Shown here: positions 13,642 to 24,385 of the stretch, in pieces
Position numbering within the stretch: position 1 is the stretch's first letter
Layout: every line of letters begins with the position of its first letter
Assembly: GCA_014281115.1 (NCBI GenBank)
Contig: JACONQ010000017.1
Coordinates: 372,001-436,000, forward strand
Direction: 5' to 3'
DNA: 64,000 bases
Source of the DNA: Laburnicola sp. R22_1
Lineage: Eukaryota; Ascomycota; Dothideomycetes; Pleosporales; Didymosphaeriaceae
Translations under genes and position numbers: made by a program
Notes under the pieces: model-generated
Seen by the model: only the letters and a program-made list of their open reading frames with translations
Told to the model about the DNA's origin: nothing
The model's database searches: none

Positions 13642-14303
13642 GACGGCGGAGGGCGACCGTTACCCAGGTCGGGGCTTGCTCGCGTTGCGGGGTGGCGAGT
13701 ATCGTGGGGTGGGAGAGAAGAATCGTTAGGTGGTGTGAATTCGTGAAGTCATAGGGAGGGTATCTGTGCCGCAGCGACCGGTGGAGTTGGAAGGGGGGCG
13801 AAATTAATGTTAGGTGGGCGAGTCGTGCCGAAGCAGCAAGCGACACAGCGAGGGAGCGGATGATGCACTGTCTGCTGTCAGGCAGCGACGGTGCTGGAGG
13901 AATGATCATCGATGCAGGCCCATCATCAATGCATGACGTATGGGGGAGGGACCTGGGCAGGCCTGGCTGTGGCAGTGTGGCCCGTGTCGTCGGAGCGCTA
14001 GCCGTGCAGCTGTGAGCTAGCTAGGTATTATTCGTCCAGCGTTTTGACAGCCCTCGAGAGTCCATCAGAACCCTCGGCTGCCGTGCATTAGGAGCCTCTT
14101 TGTATCATACATAACCACACCATATATCCGGGCAAACGCAACAGCGGCCGCATCCTTGCATCGCGCTCAACAATCGGCAGTCGCGCCCGAACCCGTAGCT
14201 TCTTCAATCGGCATCACGACAGCGACGCGCCTCCCCGGGAGAGCATCGTCGCTTTTGCAACCGCATCCCGAGCGCGGAAAGAGACTCGGACAAGACAACC
14301 AAG
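13642..14303. other. Shared divergent promoter region of vps13 and emi1-like gene
   Basis: The 662 bp separate two divergently transcribed start codons. A weak AT-rich element (CCATATATCC near 14120) is the only TATA-like string on the emi1 side. No gene is seen. Confidence 0.4.
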
Positions 14304-14858
14304 ATGGCCTGGCTATGGACATCCTCCGACAGCAAAGCCGAGCCCCAACAACCCGCCCCAACCTCCACACCCATACGTTCCAACCCCACTCCACCACCAC
14401 CACCCCAAACGCAAAACGAAGAAGCCGCCTTCCACGAAGCCTTCCCCCACCTGGCGCCCGTACCCTCAGCCTCCACCTCCCCCAGCGCATCACCCACCGC
14501 TCCCCCCACCGACGTCGACCCTTCCCTCCCCACCACCATGTCCTGCCGCGCCGCCTTCGACGCCGCCTTCTACTGCTCCTCGCTCGGCGGCCACTTCAAC
14601 GACATCTACCGATACGGCACCCTGCGCTCCTGCAGCGAGCACTGGGCCGACTGGCGCTTCTGCATGTCGCTGACGGGCGCCTCGCGGGACCGACGGGCGA
14701 ACGCGATACGCGAGCGGTATCGAGAGAAGGAGACGGCGCTGAAGAAGGAGCCGAACAGTGAGGATGTGTGGCGAAGGAGGACACCCGGCGAGATGATTGA
14801 GAGGCCGTTTCGCTTGGCCGAGATGGAGGCACCGAGCGTCGACCAGGATGGGAGATGA
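14304..14858 (+). CDS. Emi1-like twin-CX9C protein (DUF3128)
   Basis: 184 aa with no intron needed. The N-terminal 75 residues are Pro/Ser/Thr-rich and look disordered. The conserved core follows: Cys81-X9-Cys91 and Cys110-X9-Cys120, giving a twin CX9C coiled-coil-helix fold (CRAAFDAAFYC and CSEHWADWRFC). The tail is charged, ending in a conserved-looking RTPGEMIERPFR. This matches the DUF3128 family that includes yeast Emi1, linked to mitochondrial function and mitochondrial DNA maintenance. Twin-CX9C proteins normally enter the intermembrane space and are oxidised by Mia40. The ATG at 14304 has a good context; Met79 just before the first Cys is a conceivable alternative start. Confidence 0.88.
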   Translation: MAWLWTSSDSKAEPQQPAPTSTPIRSNPTPPPPPQTQNEEAAFHEAFPHLAPVPSASTSPSASPTAPPTDVDPSLPTTMSCRAAFDAAFYCSSLGGHFNDIYRYGTLRSCSEHWADWRFCMSLTGASRDRRANAIRERYREKETALKKEPNSEDVWRRRTPGEMIERPFRLAEMEAPSVDQDGR

Positions 14859-15453
14859 GATGCGCGCCATGACTATGATGGATGTGGATGAAGGAGGCGA
14901 TGAATTGGCATATCTCGCTATGCCTTTGGATGCAGACTAGATTCACCATGTTCTACTAACATTCAGATTACTTTTCCTCGAGTAACACATGTATAAGACC
15001 ACAGTAGATGGGAAGCAAACCCGACACCTTGCCTGGGCATTTTCCCATACAACATGCGATTGATGCCATTGTATTATTATATATCCTGGGGTGACACACG
15101 CACGATACTGCTGTGCTGAATTTACCCTCTGTGCCCACGACAAAGTTAGGAGAATGGTGGACATGGGAACGGCGTTTGCGACACATCACGAAATGATTCT
15201 ACTCCAATCTTGTTAAGTTTGAAATTTCATTCAAGCCCTGTTAGGAACAGAGCCCAGCATTAGGATACATACAGCCATCCTCAGATCTGAAAACTTTTCC
15301 TACCCCAATCCTGATCATGACCTCATCCGATGCAATGGAAAGGAAACCATGGCCCATATAGCCGTAAAACTCCGATAATTGCCGCCCAGGAATAACCATC
15401 TATGCGGAAGGAAGAAATGAGCAACGAGACAAGTGACGACATGAGCGATCCGC
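14859..15453. other. Intergenic, 3' flanks of emi1-like and hsp70
   Basis: This is the gap between convergent genes. It holds only short overlapping frames and no recognisable element. Confidence 0.5.
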
Positions 15454-16958
15454 TTAGTCGACCTCCTCGACGGTCGGGCCGTCGTCGCTGTGGCCAGCAC
15501 CGCCGCCGGGAGCGCCGCCTGGGAAGCCGCCAGCACCACCAGGCATGCCGCCGGGCATACCTCCCTCGCCGCCGGCGCCGTAGAACTTCATCATGATTGG
15601 GTTGGCGACAGCCTCGAGATCCTTCTGCTGCGACTCGTACTCCTCCTTGGTAGCCTGCTGGCTGTCGTCCAACCACTGGACGACCTTGTCAATCTCGGAC
15701 TTCAACTTCTCCTTGTCGCCGGCATCGAGCTTCTCGTCAACCTTGGAGTCGGAGAGGGTGTTGCGGAGCGAGTAGGCGTACGACTCGAGAGCATTCTTGG
15801 CGGAGATACGGGCGGACTCGGCCTCATCCTCAGCCTTGTACTTCTCAGCCTCAGCAAGCATGCGCTCGATCTCGTCCTTGGACAGACGGCCCTTGTCGTT
15901 GGTAATGACGATCTTGTTCGTCTTACCGGTACCCTTCTCGAGAGCGGAGACGTTCATAATACCGTTGGCGTCCATGTCGAACGTGACCTCGATCTGAGGG
16001 ACACCACGGGGCGCAGGAGGGATACCAGTGAGCTCGAACTTGCCGAGCAGGTTGTTGTCCTTAGTGCGGGCACGCTCACCCTCGTAGACCTGGATAAGCA
16101 CACCAGGCTGGTTGTCGCTGAAGGTCGAGAACACTTCAGACTTCTTGGTGGGGATAGTGGTGTTGCGCTTGATAAGCGGGGTCATGACACCACCAGCAGT
16201 CTCGATACCGACGGAGAGAGGGGTAACGTCGAGGAGCAGGATCTCGTTGGTGGACTTGGAGGAAGTGTCACCGGACAAGATGGCAGCCTGGACGGCAGCA
16301 CCGTAGGCGACAGCCTCGTCGGGGTTGATGGACTTGTTAGGCTCCTTGCCATTGAAGAAGTCGGACACCATCTTCTGGATCTTGGGAATGCGGGTGGAGC
16401 CCCCAACCAAGACGATCTCGTGGACAGAAGACTTGTCAACCTTGGCGTCACGGAGGACACGCTCAACGGGCTCCATGGTGGAGCGGAAGAGGTCCTGGCA
16501 CAACTCCTCGAAACGGGCACGGGTGATGGAGGTGTAGAAGTCAATACCCTCGAACAGGGAGTCGATTTCGATGGAGGTCTGGGCGGAAGAGGAGAGAGTG
16601 CGCTTGGCACGCTCGCAAGCGGTTCGGAGACGGCGAAGAGCACGAGCGTTCGAGGTCAGATCCTTCTAGATGGAGGTTAGCACATGTCTTACAGTGGAAA
16701 ACTCGGAAGTCAAAAACGTGAACTCGGTATTGTGCATCCTGGAGTAACACAACTCGAGTACAACAAGGACGGCATAGTCGGTATTGTGCATCCTGAAATA
16801 ACACAAGCCAGAAAAGTCTTCAGCTTACCTTATGCTTTCGTTTGAACTCATTTACGAAGTGGTTCACGAGACGGTTGTCGAAGTCCTCACCACCCAAGTG
16901 AGTATCACCGGCGGTAGACTTGACCTCGAAGATGCCCTCCTCGATGGTCAACAGAGAC

Positions 16959-16993
<35 letters not shown>

Positions 16994-17572
16994 TACGTTG
17001 CGCTCGCCAGTGGTCTTCTTGTCAAGACCGTAGGCGATGGCAGCGGCGGTAGGCTCATTGATGATACGGAGAACGTTGAGGCCGGCAATCAGACCGGCAT
17101 CCTTGGTAGCCTGACGCTGGGAGTCGTTGAAGTAGGCGGGGACAGTGACGACAGCATTGTTGACGGTGCCTCCCAGGTATGACTCGGCAGTCTCACGCAT
17201 CTTGGTGAGGACCATTGATGAGATCTCCTCGGGTGTGAAGTGCTTCTTCTCGCCCTTGAACTCAACCTCAATGACAGGCTTGCCGCCCTTGTCAACAACG
17301 GTGAAGGGGAAGTGCTTCATGTCTGCCTGCACCTCAGCATCGGCGAACTTGCGACCAATGAGACGCTTGGCGTCGAAGACTGTGTTGGCCGGGTTCATGG
17401 CGACCTGGTTCTTTGCGGAGTCTCCGATGAGGCGCTCGGTGTCGGTGAAGGCAACGAAGGACGGCGTGGTCCTGTTGCCCTGGTCGTTGGCAATGATTTC
17501 GATGCGGTCATCACGGAAGATACCCACGCACGAGTACGTGGTTCCGAGATCGATTCCTACAGCGGGTGCCAT
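15454..17572 (-). CDS. hsp70: Cytosolic Hsp70 chaperone (Ssa type)
   Basis: The coding sequence is complement(join(15454..16665,16829..17572)), 651 aa. The 163-bp intron (16666-16828, donor GTAAGC, acceptor ATCTAG) joins FKRKHK to [10 protein letters not shown] in the actin-like ATPase domain. Signatures seen: the phosphate loop [11 protein letters not shown] (residues 7-17), [14 protein letters not shown] (near 196-209) and [14 protein letters not shown]. The substrate-binding domain follows, then a Gly/Pro/Met-rich tail and the terminal EEVD that binds TPR co-chaperones and marks a cytosolic or nuclear Hsp70 rather than BiP or the mitochondrial form. The start [10 protein letters not shown] is standard for filamentous fungi. 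A perfect three-unit heat-shock element lies about 200 bp upstream. It is the last gene before AT island 1. Confidence 0.97.
16724..16806 (-). repeat. Imperfect 29-bp direct repeat inside the hsp70 intron
   Basis: The copies at 16724-16752 and 16778-16806 differ at only a few bases and are separated by 25 bp. Both lie wholly within the single hsp70 intron and make it longer than the other introns in the window. Role unknown. Confidence 0.85.
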
Positions 17573-18335
17573 GATGTATGTGTGTGTGTCTAGGAAAGAA
17601 GCGGGGTATGGGTATCACAAGAAAAGAAGATGGTTGATAGATCGCGGGAGTCTGCTCGACTGTAGCGCGTGCGAGAGTGGAATTGCTGAGTTGAGGGTGA
17701 GGGAGAAGTGGTGGGTGTGCGGCGAGGGCCCTTTTGTAGCGGTGCGAAGCAGTTTTCCAGATGCTCTTCTGGAAGTTTCGATGCCGCTCGCCGGCCAACC
17801 AGGAGCTTCGACGCGCTTCGAGCAGCCTCTACGGCCCACCCAAAGGCGACCTAGCCCAGCGCTCGGGGCAAATCGTCTGTGGCTTTGCTGCACAGGAGCG
17901 ATTGCTGGCGGAATGCAAACGTTCTCCTGCGAAGCGCCGTGTTGCTGATCGAAATTTCTCTCGCCATTTCTCTCGCAGCTGGGTCAACGCCCGCTGCCAT
18001 GACACAAGTGGGAGCCCCGCCTGCCGCAAGCGGGCATGCAAGCGAGCCCGCCCCGCCCTGCCCTTCCACGGTTCACCGCCCTGCACGTCCAAGTCCACAG
18101 TCCACATTCGCGCCTCTCTTGGATGGGCTGTATGGCAGGACGCTTCCAAGATCTGATGGGCACGCGTGCAGGAGGGTTTACTGTAGTTCACGGCGCAAAC
18201 AGGCCGACAGCGTCTCCCGATCAAGATTCATGGTCGCTTGGCGCTTCTGACGTCACATGGTTCCGCTGCCATGCGGGGAGCTTGGAAGCTCAACCAGACT
18301 TCGTCGACTTCCTCCCAGGTTTCAGGTCAACCTAA
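17573..18335. other. hsp70 upstream region up to the AT island
   Basis: GC-balanced DNA between the hsp70 start and the island edge. It carries the heat-shock elements listed separately. Overlapping frames on both strands at 17829-18335 show no recognisable protein and are probably chance. Confidence 0.5.
17767..17779 (-). promoter_or_regulatory. Heat-shock element upstream of hsp70
   Basis: The sequence reads TTC, 2 bp, GAA, 2 bp, TTC, a perfect alternating three-unit HSF binding site. It lies 195-207 bp upstream of the hsp70 start codon. A second, two-unit site (GAAATTTC) lies at 17951-17958. Alternating GAA/TTC units spaced by 2 bp are the established HSF1 recognition pattern. Confidence 0.75.
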
Positions 18336-18351
18336 CTTGGGTTTTACTAAG

Positions 18352-18429
18352 GTTAACCTATCTAAGCTAAACTTAGCATAACACCTAAAAAATTTTTAGA
18401 TTAAGTTAGCTTAGTTTAGCTTAGTTAAC
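18352..18429. repeat. Imperfect palindrome at the left island edge
   Basis: Two arms of about 39 bp, starting GTTAACC and ending GTTAAC, pair imperfectly around an A/T-rich centre near 18391. It sits exactly where the GC-balanced DNA gives way to the AT island. Confidence 0.6.
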
Positions 18430-18742
18430 TAATAACACTATTATATCTTTAGTTGTTAAATAGGAACTCTACAGCTAGCTGTATAGACATTAATATCTAA
18501 TACTCTATACTAGCAGGTGTGGAGAGTGTATAGGATAATTGTATAAGGAAAGAAAATAATATAATAGAACTAACTTTCGTATTAATTGCTTATATCTAAA
18601 AGGAGTATAGATAAAAAGAAGAAGATTCTATAGTATATAGACTATAACGTATAGGCATTATATAATCCTTATATAATACTATTATATAGTAATGTTAAAA
18701 CCTTAATACCCTTAGGTAACTTTGTCTATATAGTATATAAAT

Positions 18743-18863
18743 TTTTTTATTATTACTTTTTACGCCTTTTTTAATTACTAAGCAGGAGGCTCTGCTTTTT
18801 TATTATGTTATTTAAGATAAAAGCCTTTGTTATCCTATTTCTAGGTAGATAAAATAACGCCAC
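18743..18863 (-). mobile_element. SINE-like short element, copy 1
   Basis: A 121-bp unit read on minus: it starts GTGGCGTTATTTTATC, contains a GCAGAG...CTGC stem and ends GGCGTAAAAAG followed by an A-rich tail. It is flanked by a 13-bp direct duplication, ATAGTATATAAAT, at 18730-18742 and 18864-18876. Long target duplication plus an A-rich 3' tail and no inverted termini fit a SINE-like retroposon. No clear A or B box is seen. Confidence 0.65.
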
Positions 18864-19197
18864 ATAGTATATAAATACTAGTAACTTTTTATTTTTAAGA
18901 TTACTATTAGTAGTTCTCTTTTTCTCTATATAAATTATCTACTTACTAGTATTTACTCTATTTATATATTATTTTCCTATTTATATATTCCCTAATCTTG
19001 CTAGCCTACTTTAGTTAGTAGAAATATTCTATTAAGTAACTATTTATTATACTTTACTACTATTTATTAAAGGCGTAATTAGGCTTATTAATAGTAGAGT
19101 AACTATCTAGCTAATAGTAAGTAAGAATAAGATTGTATAGTTAATAATATTATTTATATAAAGCCCTTTTACTTAGTTTATTTCTTATATAATAGAT

Positions 19198-19322
19198 TTT
19201 TTATTATAATTTACCTTTTTACGCTCTTTTTTAATTACTAAGTAGGGGCTCTGCTTTTTTATTATGTTATTTAAGATAAAAGCCTTTGTTACCCTACCCC
19301 TAGATAGATAAAATAACGCTAC
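19198..19322 (-). mobile_element. SINE-like short element, copy 2
   Basis: Second copy of the same unit, 125 bp, ending in an A-rich tail on minus. It is flanked by the 11-bp direct duplication ATATAATAGAT at 19187-19197 and 19323-19333. Sequence is close to copy 1 except for transitions. Confidence 0.65.
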
Positions 19323-19612
19323 ATATAATAGATAGACCTATTTATCTTATTTATTTAGGTAGTAATATTAGGTAATTGTGTAATACTAGATTAGGAGAAA
19401 ATAAATACTAATGAGTAGAAATTAAGACTCTAGATAAAAGAAAGAGATATTAAAGATCTTTGTTGTGTAAAGATTCTAACTAAGATTAAGTCTACACTAT
19501 ATATAAAGAGAAGTAAAATAGAAGGCACTATAACCTAGTACCTAGTATATAGTAGTAGTAATAAAATATACACAAAATAATAATAATTTTATTATTAGCG
19601 TTCTATATAATA

Positions 19613-21731
19613 CAGTAGGGTGACACAAAAAAAGCGCCTAGTAAAAAGATACCTTTTTAAAAGTTATATAACTAGGTGGGTTTTAATACTATGTAAATAA
19701 AAAGTATACCGTTTTAAGGAGAGGGTTTAGGAGATTTAGTATAAAAGGTTAGTAAGAGCTTAGTAATCAGCGCTAACTAGAGGTATCTTAGTAAAGTTAA
19801 GAAAAATTTTTCTTAAAACTTTGACCCTGTATAACTTTTTTTCTACGTAGATAAAATTCTATAACTTATATATATTATAGTTTAGTCTATAAGGACTATA
19901 TAACCTAATTTTTATTATAGGTTTATTCATAGAAATAATAATTATAAGGAAAAAGATAAAAATTAATTAAAATTAAACAATTAGATAGAACTAGTAAATA
20001 ATATATAACTAGTACTTAGTATACCATCCTTTAGCCTCTATAACGTCATTATAACGCTTAGGCAAAGATAGTATACAATAATCTATAGCCTTCTGTGGAA
20101 TTAAATTCCACTCCTCTTGTATAGCTCTTTTAAAGGCTTCTACACTAGATTTACTAGTGCCAAAGCCTAAAGAAGCCCTATTTCTTTTTTCTAGCCTATA
20201 TTTTAATAGATTCCAAACGTTTTCTATAGGAATTAAGTCTGGTGAATAGGGTGGATGCCCAAAAACAAAGACTTTATTTCTAGAAAACTACCTTTTCACC
20301 TGTGGAGTTCCGTGGATCTTCGAATTATCCTGTTGAAATTTCTAGCCTAGTTATAATTAGTATAAAAAATAAGATTATAAAAATATTATATATATATATT
20401 ATATATTAAAAGAAAAAAGAAAAAAGAAAAAGAAGGAAAAGGAGTACTTTACTTACCTCTTTTTAAAAGAGGGTTTAAGACAGGATTTAAATACTCCTAT
20501 ATATATCTAGTGTTATTAAGGGTCCTAGTTTTAATAGGGTCCCTTAAAAACACTAGTTTAGAACGTCCTCCTATCCAAATACTACCCCAGACTGAGATAG
20601 AAATATCTCGCGCTTTCAGTGAATTAGTACTAGCTCAAAAGCAAAGATATAAAAAAAGTAAAATAGCCTAATTATAGAGAGAAAAGGGCTCTATAATTCT
20701 AGAATTTAAAGGAAATTAATAACTTACTAGTTGTTCGGTTTTTGCGCTGTTCAGGCCCAATTTTCGATTTTCCCCTTTTTCTTATATATTCTTGCCTATT
20801 ACCATGCCCCCTTTGGATAGTAGACTCGTCAGAAAATATAACTTTAGCAAAGTTAATATTTTCTAGCTCCTTAACTATCTCTTTAGCCCAGAATTCTCTT
20901 CTTTTAGCTCTTTCTTTAGTTAAATAGGCCTTTTTCTTAGAGACGTTAAAAGAATAGTCTTCTCCTTTTAAAACTCTCTGTAACGTCCTCTTAGTAAAGC
21001 CAAAACTATTCTCTTCTAATAGCCTCTTATTTGTCTTCTTAGGGCTTTTAGTTAAATCCCTATTAATAACTCTTTTCTCCCTAGAAGTAACCTTAGTTAC
21101 TCTCCCTTGTTTTACCCCTTTTAATAAGTTATCTCCCTTATTTTTCTTATTAATACGTCTAATAGCAGTCTTAATAGATTGTAGAGGCTTATTAAGGGTA
21201 GTAGCAATAGTAGAATTAGAAGTATTTGCTTTTTTAAGTAAAGAAACTTGACTTTCGAGTTTTGACAATTTTGGCTCCATTCGAGGAAATACAAAAGAGA
21301 AAATTTACTAGACAAAAGATATTATATTATACTATAATCTTAGTAATAAATCACGTGAATTAATTAACTTTTAAAATCACGTAGTTTTTTAACCTTAAAT
21401 CATTTCTTAATTAAGTTATATAAGTACTCCAAAATTTTGCTTACGTAATCTACACTAGGCCTAGAATAGCTAGTAAAAACATTAGCCTAGTAGCATACTA
21501 AATAAAAAAGTCATAACGCCTTAAAAATTGACTTTTTAGAAACACTAAGCTTAGAGATAGATACCTTAAGTACCCTGCTTAGTAAGCACGTAACTAGTAC
21601 CTAATCTTAATCTTCTATATTATCTCTTTAAAACCGTATACTTTTTATTTACATAGTATTAAAACTCACTTAGTTATATAACTTTTAAAAAGGTATCGTT
21701 TTACTAGGCGTTTTTTTGTGTCATCCTACTG
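19613..21731 (-). mobile_element. Tc1/mariner transposon with about 105-bp terminal inverted repeats
   Basis: Left end CAGTAGGGTGACACAAAA and right end (reverse complement) CAGTAGGATGACACAAAA begin inverted repeats of about 105 bp (19613 to about 19718 and about 21626 to 21731). They are flanked by TA at 19611-19612 and 21732-21733, the Tc1/mariner target duplication. Copies C and D of the host repeat show the uninterrupted site. It carries a degraded transposase on minus. Confidence 0.9.
20009..21280 (-). pseudogene. Tc1-like DDE transposase, RIP-inactivated
   Basis: The N-terminal 193 codons are open (HTH region, then KVIFSDESTIQRGHG containing the first catalytic Asp). Downstream, FQQDNSKIHGTPQVK carries the second Asp, and HPPYSPDLIPIENVWNLLK carries the DxxE end motif. 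The catalytic residues are therefore intact. The frame is joined only if two introns are assumed: 20634-20727 (donor GTAAGT, acceptor TTGAG) and 20347-20456 (donor GTAAGT, acceptor ACTAG). Three in-frame stops remain, all explicable as CAG/CAA to TAG/TAA. The introns are inferred, not proven. Confidence 0.8.
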
Positions 21732-22801
21732 TAGTATTATTAATAGTAGTTAATAAATAGTCTAATATCTAGTATAACTAAGTTATATATTATCTCTTAA
21801 CTAGTAAACTATTAGAAAGCTATAGTAGAGCGTAAAGTTATAACTATAGTTTGCTATATATATATTATATAAGTCTGCCTACTCTTATAATATTTATATC
21901 TAAAAATTCTTTCCCTTTAACACCCACAACACTAAGTCTTTTAAATTTAACTCTTTAATATATATAGCAAGCTAGCTTTCTAGTGTTTTAAGATTAAGTT
22001 ATCTAATACCTATAGTTAGATAGCTGCTAGAGAATTTAAAACTAGTAAAGATAACTAGCTAGGTAATATTAGCTATCTAGCCTACCTACTATAAGATATA
22101 GTTAAGGTAGACCTACTAGAGAACTAGATTAATTATACTATTCTAAAAGTTATAACTAATAATTTATTTAGGCTATATATTATTTTTATACTACTCTAGA
22201 TTCTTAAGTGTAAGGCTATTCTTTTATATAAAGATCTAAGTAATAGTATAGTAATACTTATATAATAATAATAGCTCCTTACTATTATATTATTAGTAAG
22301 AGTAGAGAATAGACTAAGATATAGTAGTAGGCAACTATTAGAGAAGAAAAGAGTATTCTTTATATATTACTAGAGCGCGCGCGCAACTATAGTAGGAGAA
22401 GCTTCTAGTAGTAGTTAAGATCTTACAGGCGTATAAAAATAATAATAAGTAAAAATAGTAGCGCAATAAGAATAAAGGTAAGTAGTAGTAGAGAAAGTAT
22501 AGAGGAAATAGATAGTAGTAAGATCCTAGGGGGTAGTATATAGCTCGCTAGTTATAAGGAGAAATCTACTATAGAAAAGTAATAAAATAGTTAGGTTAGT
22601 TACTATTATAATTATTATTATTATTGTTATAATAAAAAATATTATTAAAGAAATTATTAATTACGCAATATAGTAGTTAGTTAAACAGCTAGCCTAGGAT
22701 TACGTAATATTACAGATTAACTCTAGGGAGAAAAAAGAGGTATATAAGATAGGCTTTTCTTTCTTTATTGTTTTTATTCTTTACTTTAAATATCTCTTTA
22801 T

Positions 22802-22910
22802 GTGGCGTTATTTTATCTACCTAGGAGTAGGACGACAAAGGCTTTTATCTTAAATAACATAATAACAAAAGCAGAGCCCCCTGCTTAGTAATTAAAAAAG
22901 GCGTAAAAAG
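22802..22910 (+). mobile_element. SINE-like short element, copy 3
   Basis: 109-bp copy starting GTGGCGTTATTTTATC and ending GCGTAAAAAG. The 12-bp flanks ATATCTCTTTAT (22790-22801) and ATGTCTCTTTAT (22911-22922) differ by one A/G transition, consistent with a target duplication later hit by RIP. Confidence 0.65.
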
Positions 22911-23064
22911 ATGTCTCTTTATATATATCTCTTCTCCCTAGCTTTTTTTTCTTTAGAAAGTTATTTTAGAATTTTTTTATTATATAACTAGCAATTAGTG
23001 TATATATACCTAATCTACTTCTAGCTAATTAGTAATATTATTATATTAATCATAATCTCTTTAT

Positions 23065-23322
23065 TGTAATAGTTTGTGCCTACTTTTCTACTAGTTATTT
23101 ACTATTACCTTTCCTTTCACACCCTCATAGCACCTTTTCTAGTTAGTGTTAGCGTGTAGTTAGTATGGGGCCTATAACCTACGTCGCCTACTATATAAGT
23201 AAGGGCCTCCTAGATCCTTTTCTTATCTCCTATCTTAGTATAGTCTTAATTTAGTTATCTATTTTAACTATACTAGCTGTTCCTAAGAGGTTTGCCCTAT
23301 AAGGCTGTGTACCGCCCTTATA
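23065..23322 (+). repeat. 5' LTR of the gypsy element
   Basis: Starts TGTAATAG and ends GTACCGCCCTTATA (the terminal CA appears changed to TA). It lacks a short segment (GCGCC...GGCGCC stem) present in the other LTRs of the family, hence the shorter length. Confidence 0.88.
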
Positions 23323-23430
23323 TTATACTAAAATTAACATTTTCTTTAGCTATAGACAGTAATATAATATCTACTCTTTCCTTAAAACGCTGCCTATAGG
23401 CGGTTAAATTAGTAGAAGTTTTACTTTATT

Positions 23431-23675
23431 AGTTACTAGAAAGGATCCCTAGTGCTAAAAAGTTTATACTTTACTACCCTAAGGTCTATTAAAAGAGGCT
23501 ATTTCTAAGTCCATCCTCTGCTTATTATATAAGAGTAGGAACTTTATTAGTTACTAGAAAGGATCCCTAGCACTAGGGAGTTTGTGCTTTACTACCCTAA
23601 GGTCTATTAAGAAAGACTGCTTCTAAGTCCCTCCTCTATTTAATATATAAGGGTAGAAACTTTATTAGTTACTAG
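23431..23675 (+). repeat. 118-bp tandem repeat in the gypsy leader
   Basis: The string AGTTACTAGAAAGGATCCCT recurs at 23431 and 23549, with a third partial copy (AGTTACTAG) at 23667. The period is 118 bp, just downstream of the 5' LTR. Confidence 0.85.
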
Positions 23676-24385
23676 TTATACTAGGCAGTTATTACACTAC
23701 GCTAAGATATATTAAAAAAAGGCTATCTCTATAATCCTAATATTCTTAAGATAAATAATAATTAATATATAATAAATAGCAATTATTGCGCTACACCCTA
23801 TTAAACTAACTTGCCTAATAACTATCTTCTATCGCTATTATAGTAATGGCATAAGGCATAGAGCTAGGGAAATTAGAGCTAGGCTATAGTAGTAATATAG
23901 AGGTTAAAGTTTTATATATTTTATCTTATACTTTATCTTTTACTTAATTTTTTTAGCTTAAACTATACGCTAGCTTATATACTATATAAGACCTACTATC
24001 TTAGGTCTATTTATTATACCCTCTTTGCAACTCCTACTTTACTTAACCCTACTACTACCTATACTATAGTAAGCTGCTACTCTTTAATCTAGAAGATTTC
24101 TAGAATGTTTTTTTATATCCTCTCTACCTCTAGATAGTTATAGAATTAATAATATAGAGATAGATATTTGCCTATACCCTACTAATAATAGTCTATATAA
24201 CACTTACCTTAAGAATATTTCTCTACTTAAATCTACTAGTAAGCTATTATTTATTAAGTGTAGAAAGTAGCTAATAGCTACTTTCTAAATAACTAGTTGT
24301 TCTACCCCTAGCCTTATAAAAAAAAGTATTATTAAACTACTAAAAAAGGTCTACTTTAAAGGATTTCTTTAAAATACACAGTATA

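Larger units (their letters stand above)
19451..22732 (+). mobile_element. Unclassified repeat family (14-15 bp TSD class), copy A, type 2 centre, split by a Tc1 element
   Basis: It starts TAAAGATCTTTGTTGTG and ends GGATTAACTCTAGGGAGAA-like. After removing the Tc1 insertion it is about 1.16 kb. The left about 400 bp and right about 270 bp match copies B, C and E; the centre matches only copy D. The + strand centre reads as a degraded frame broken by TAG/TAA at probable Gln codons. No clean target duplication is visible for this copy. Function unknown. Confidence 0.6.

Noticed and set aside
15490..16680. Long open frame (396 codons) on + opposite hsp70
   Set aside because: It lies entirely antisense to a certain Hsp70 exon. 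Long antisense frames over Hsp70 genes are a known artefact of their codon bias; no independent motif is present.
17829..18335. Several overlapping frames upstream of hsp70
   Set aside because: They occur on both strands in a GC-rich promoter region with no recognisable protein.
22374..22384. Short GC-alternating run (GAGCGCGCGCG) in an AT-rich repeat, also at about 60799
   Set aside because: It is simply a conserved piece of the type 2 centre of repeat copies A and D; no sign of a separate regulatory feature or CRISPR-like array.
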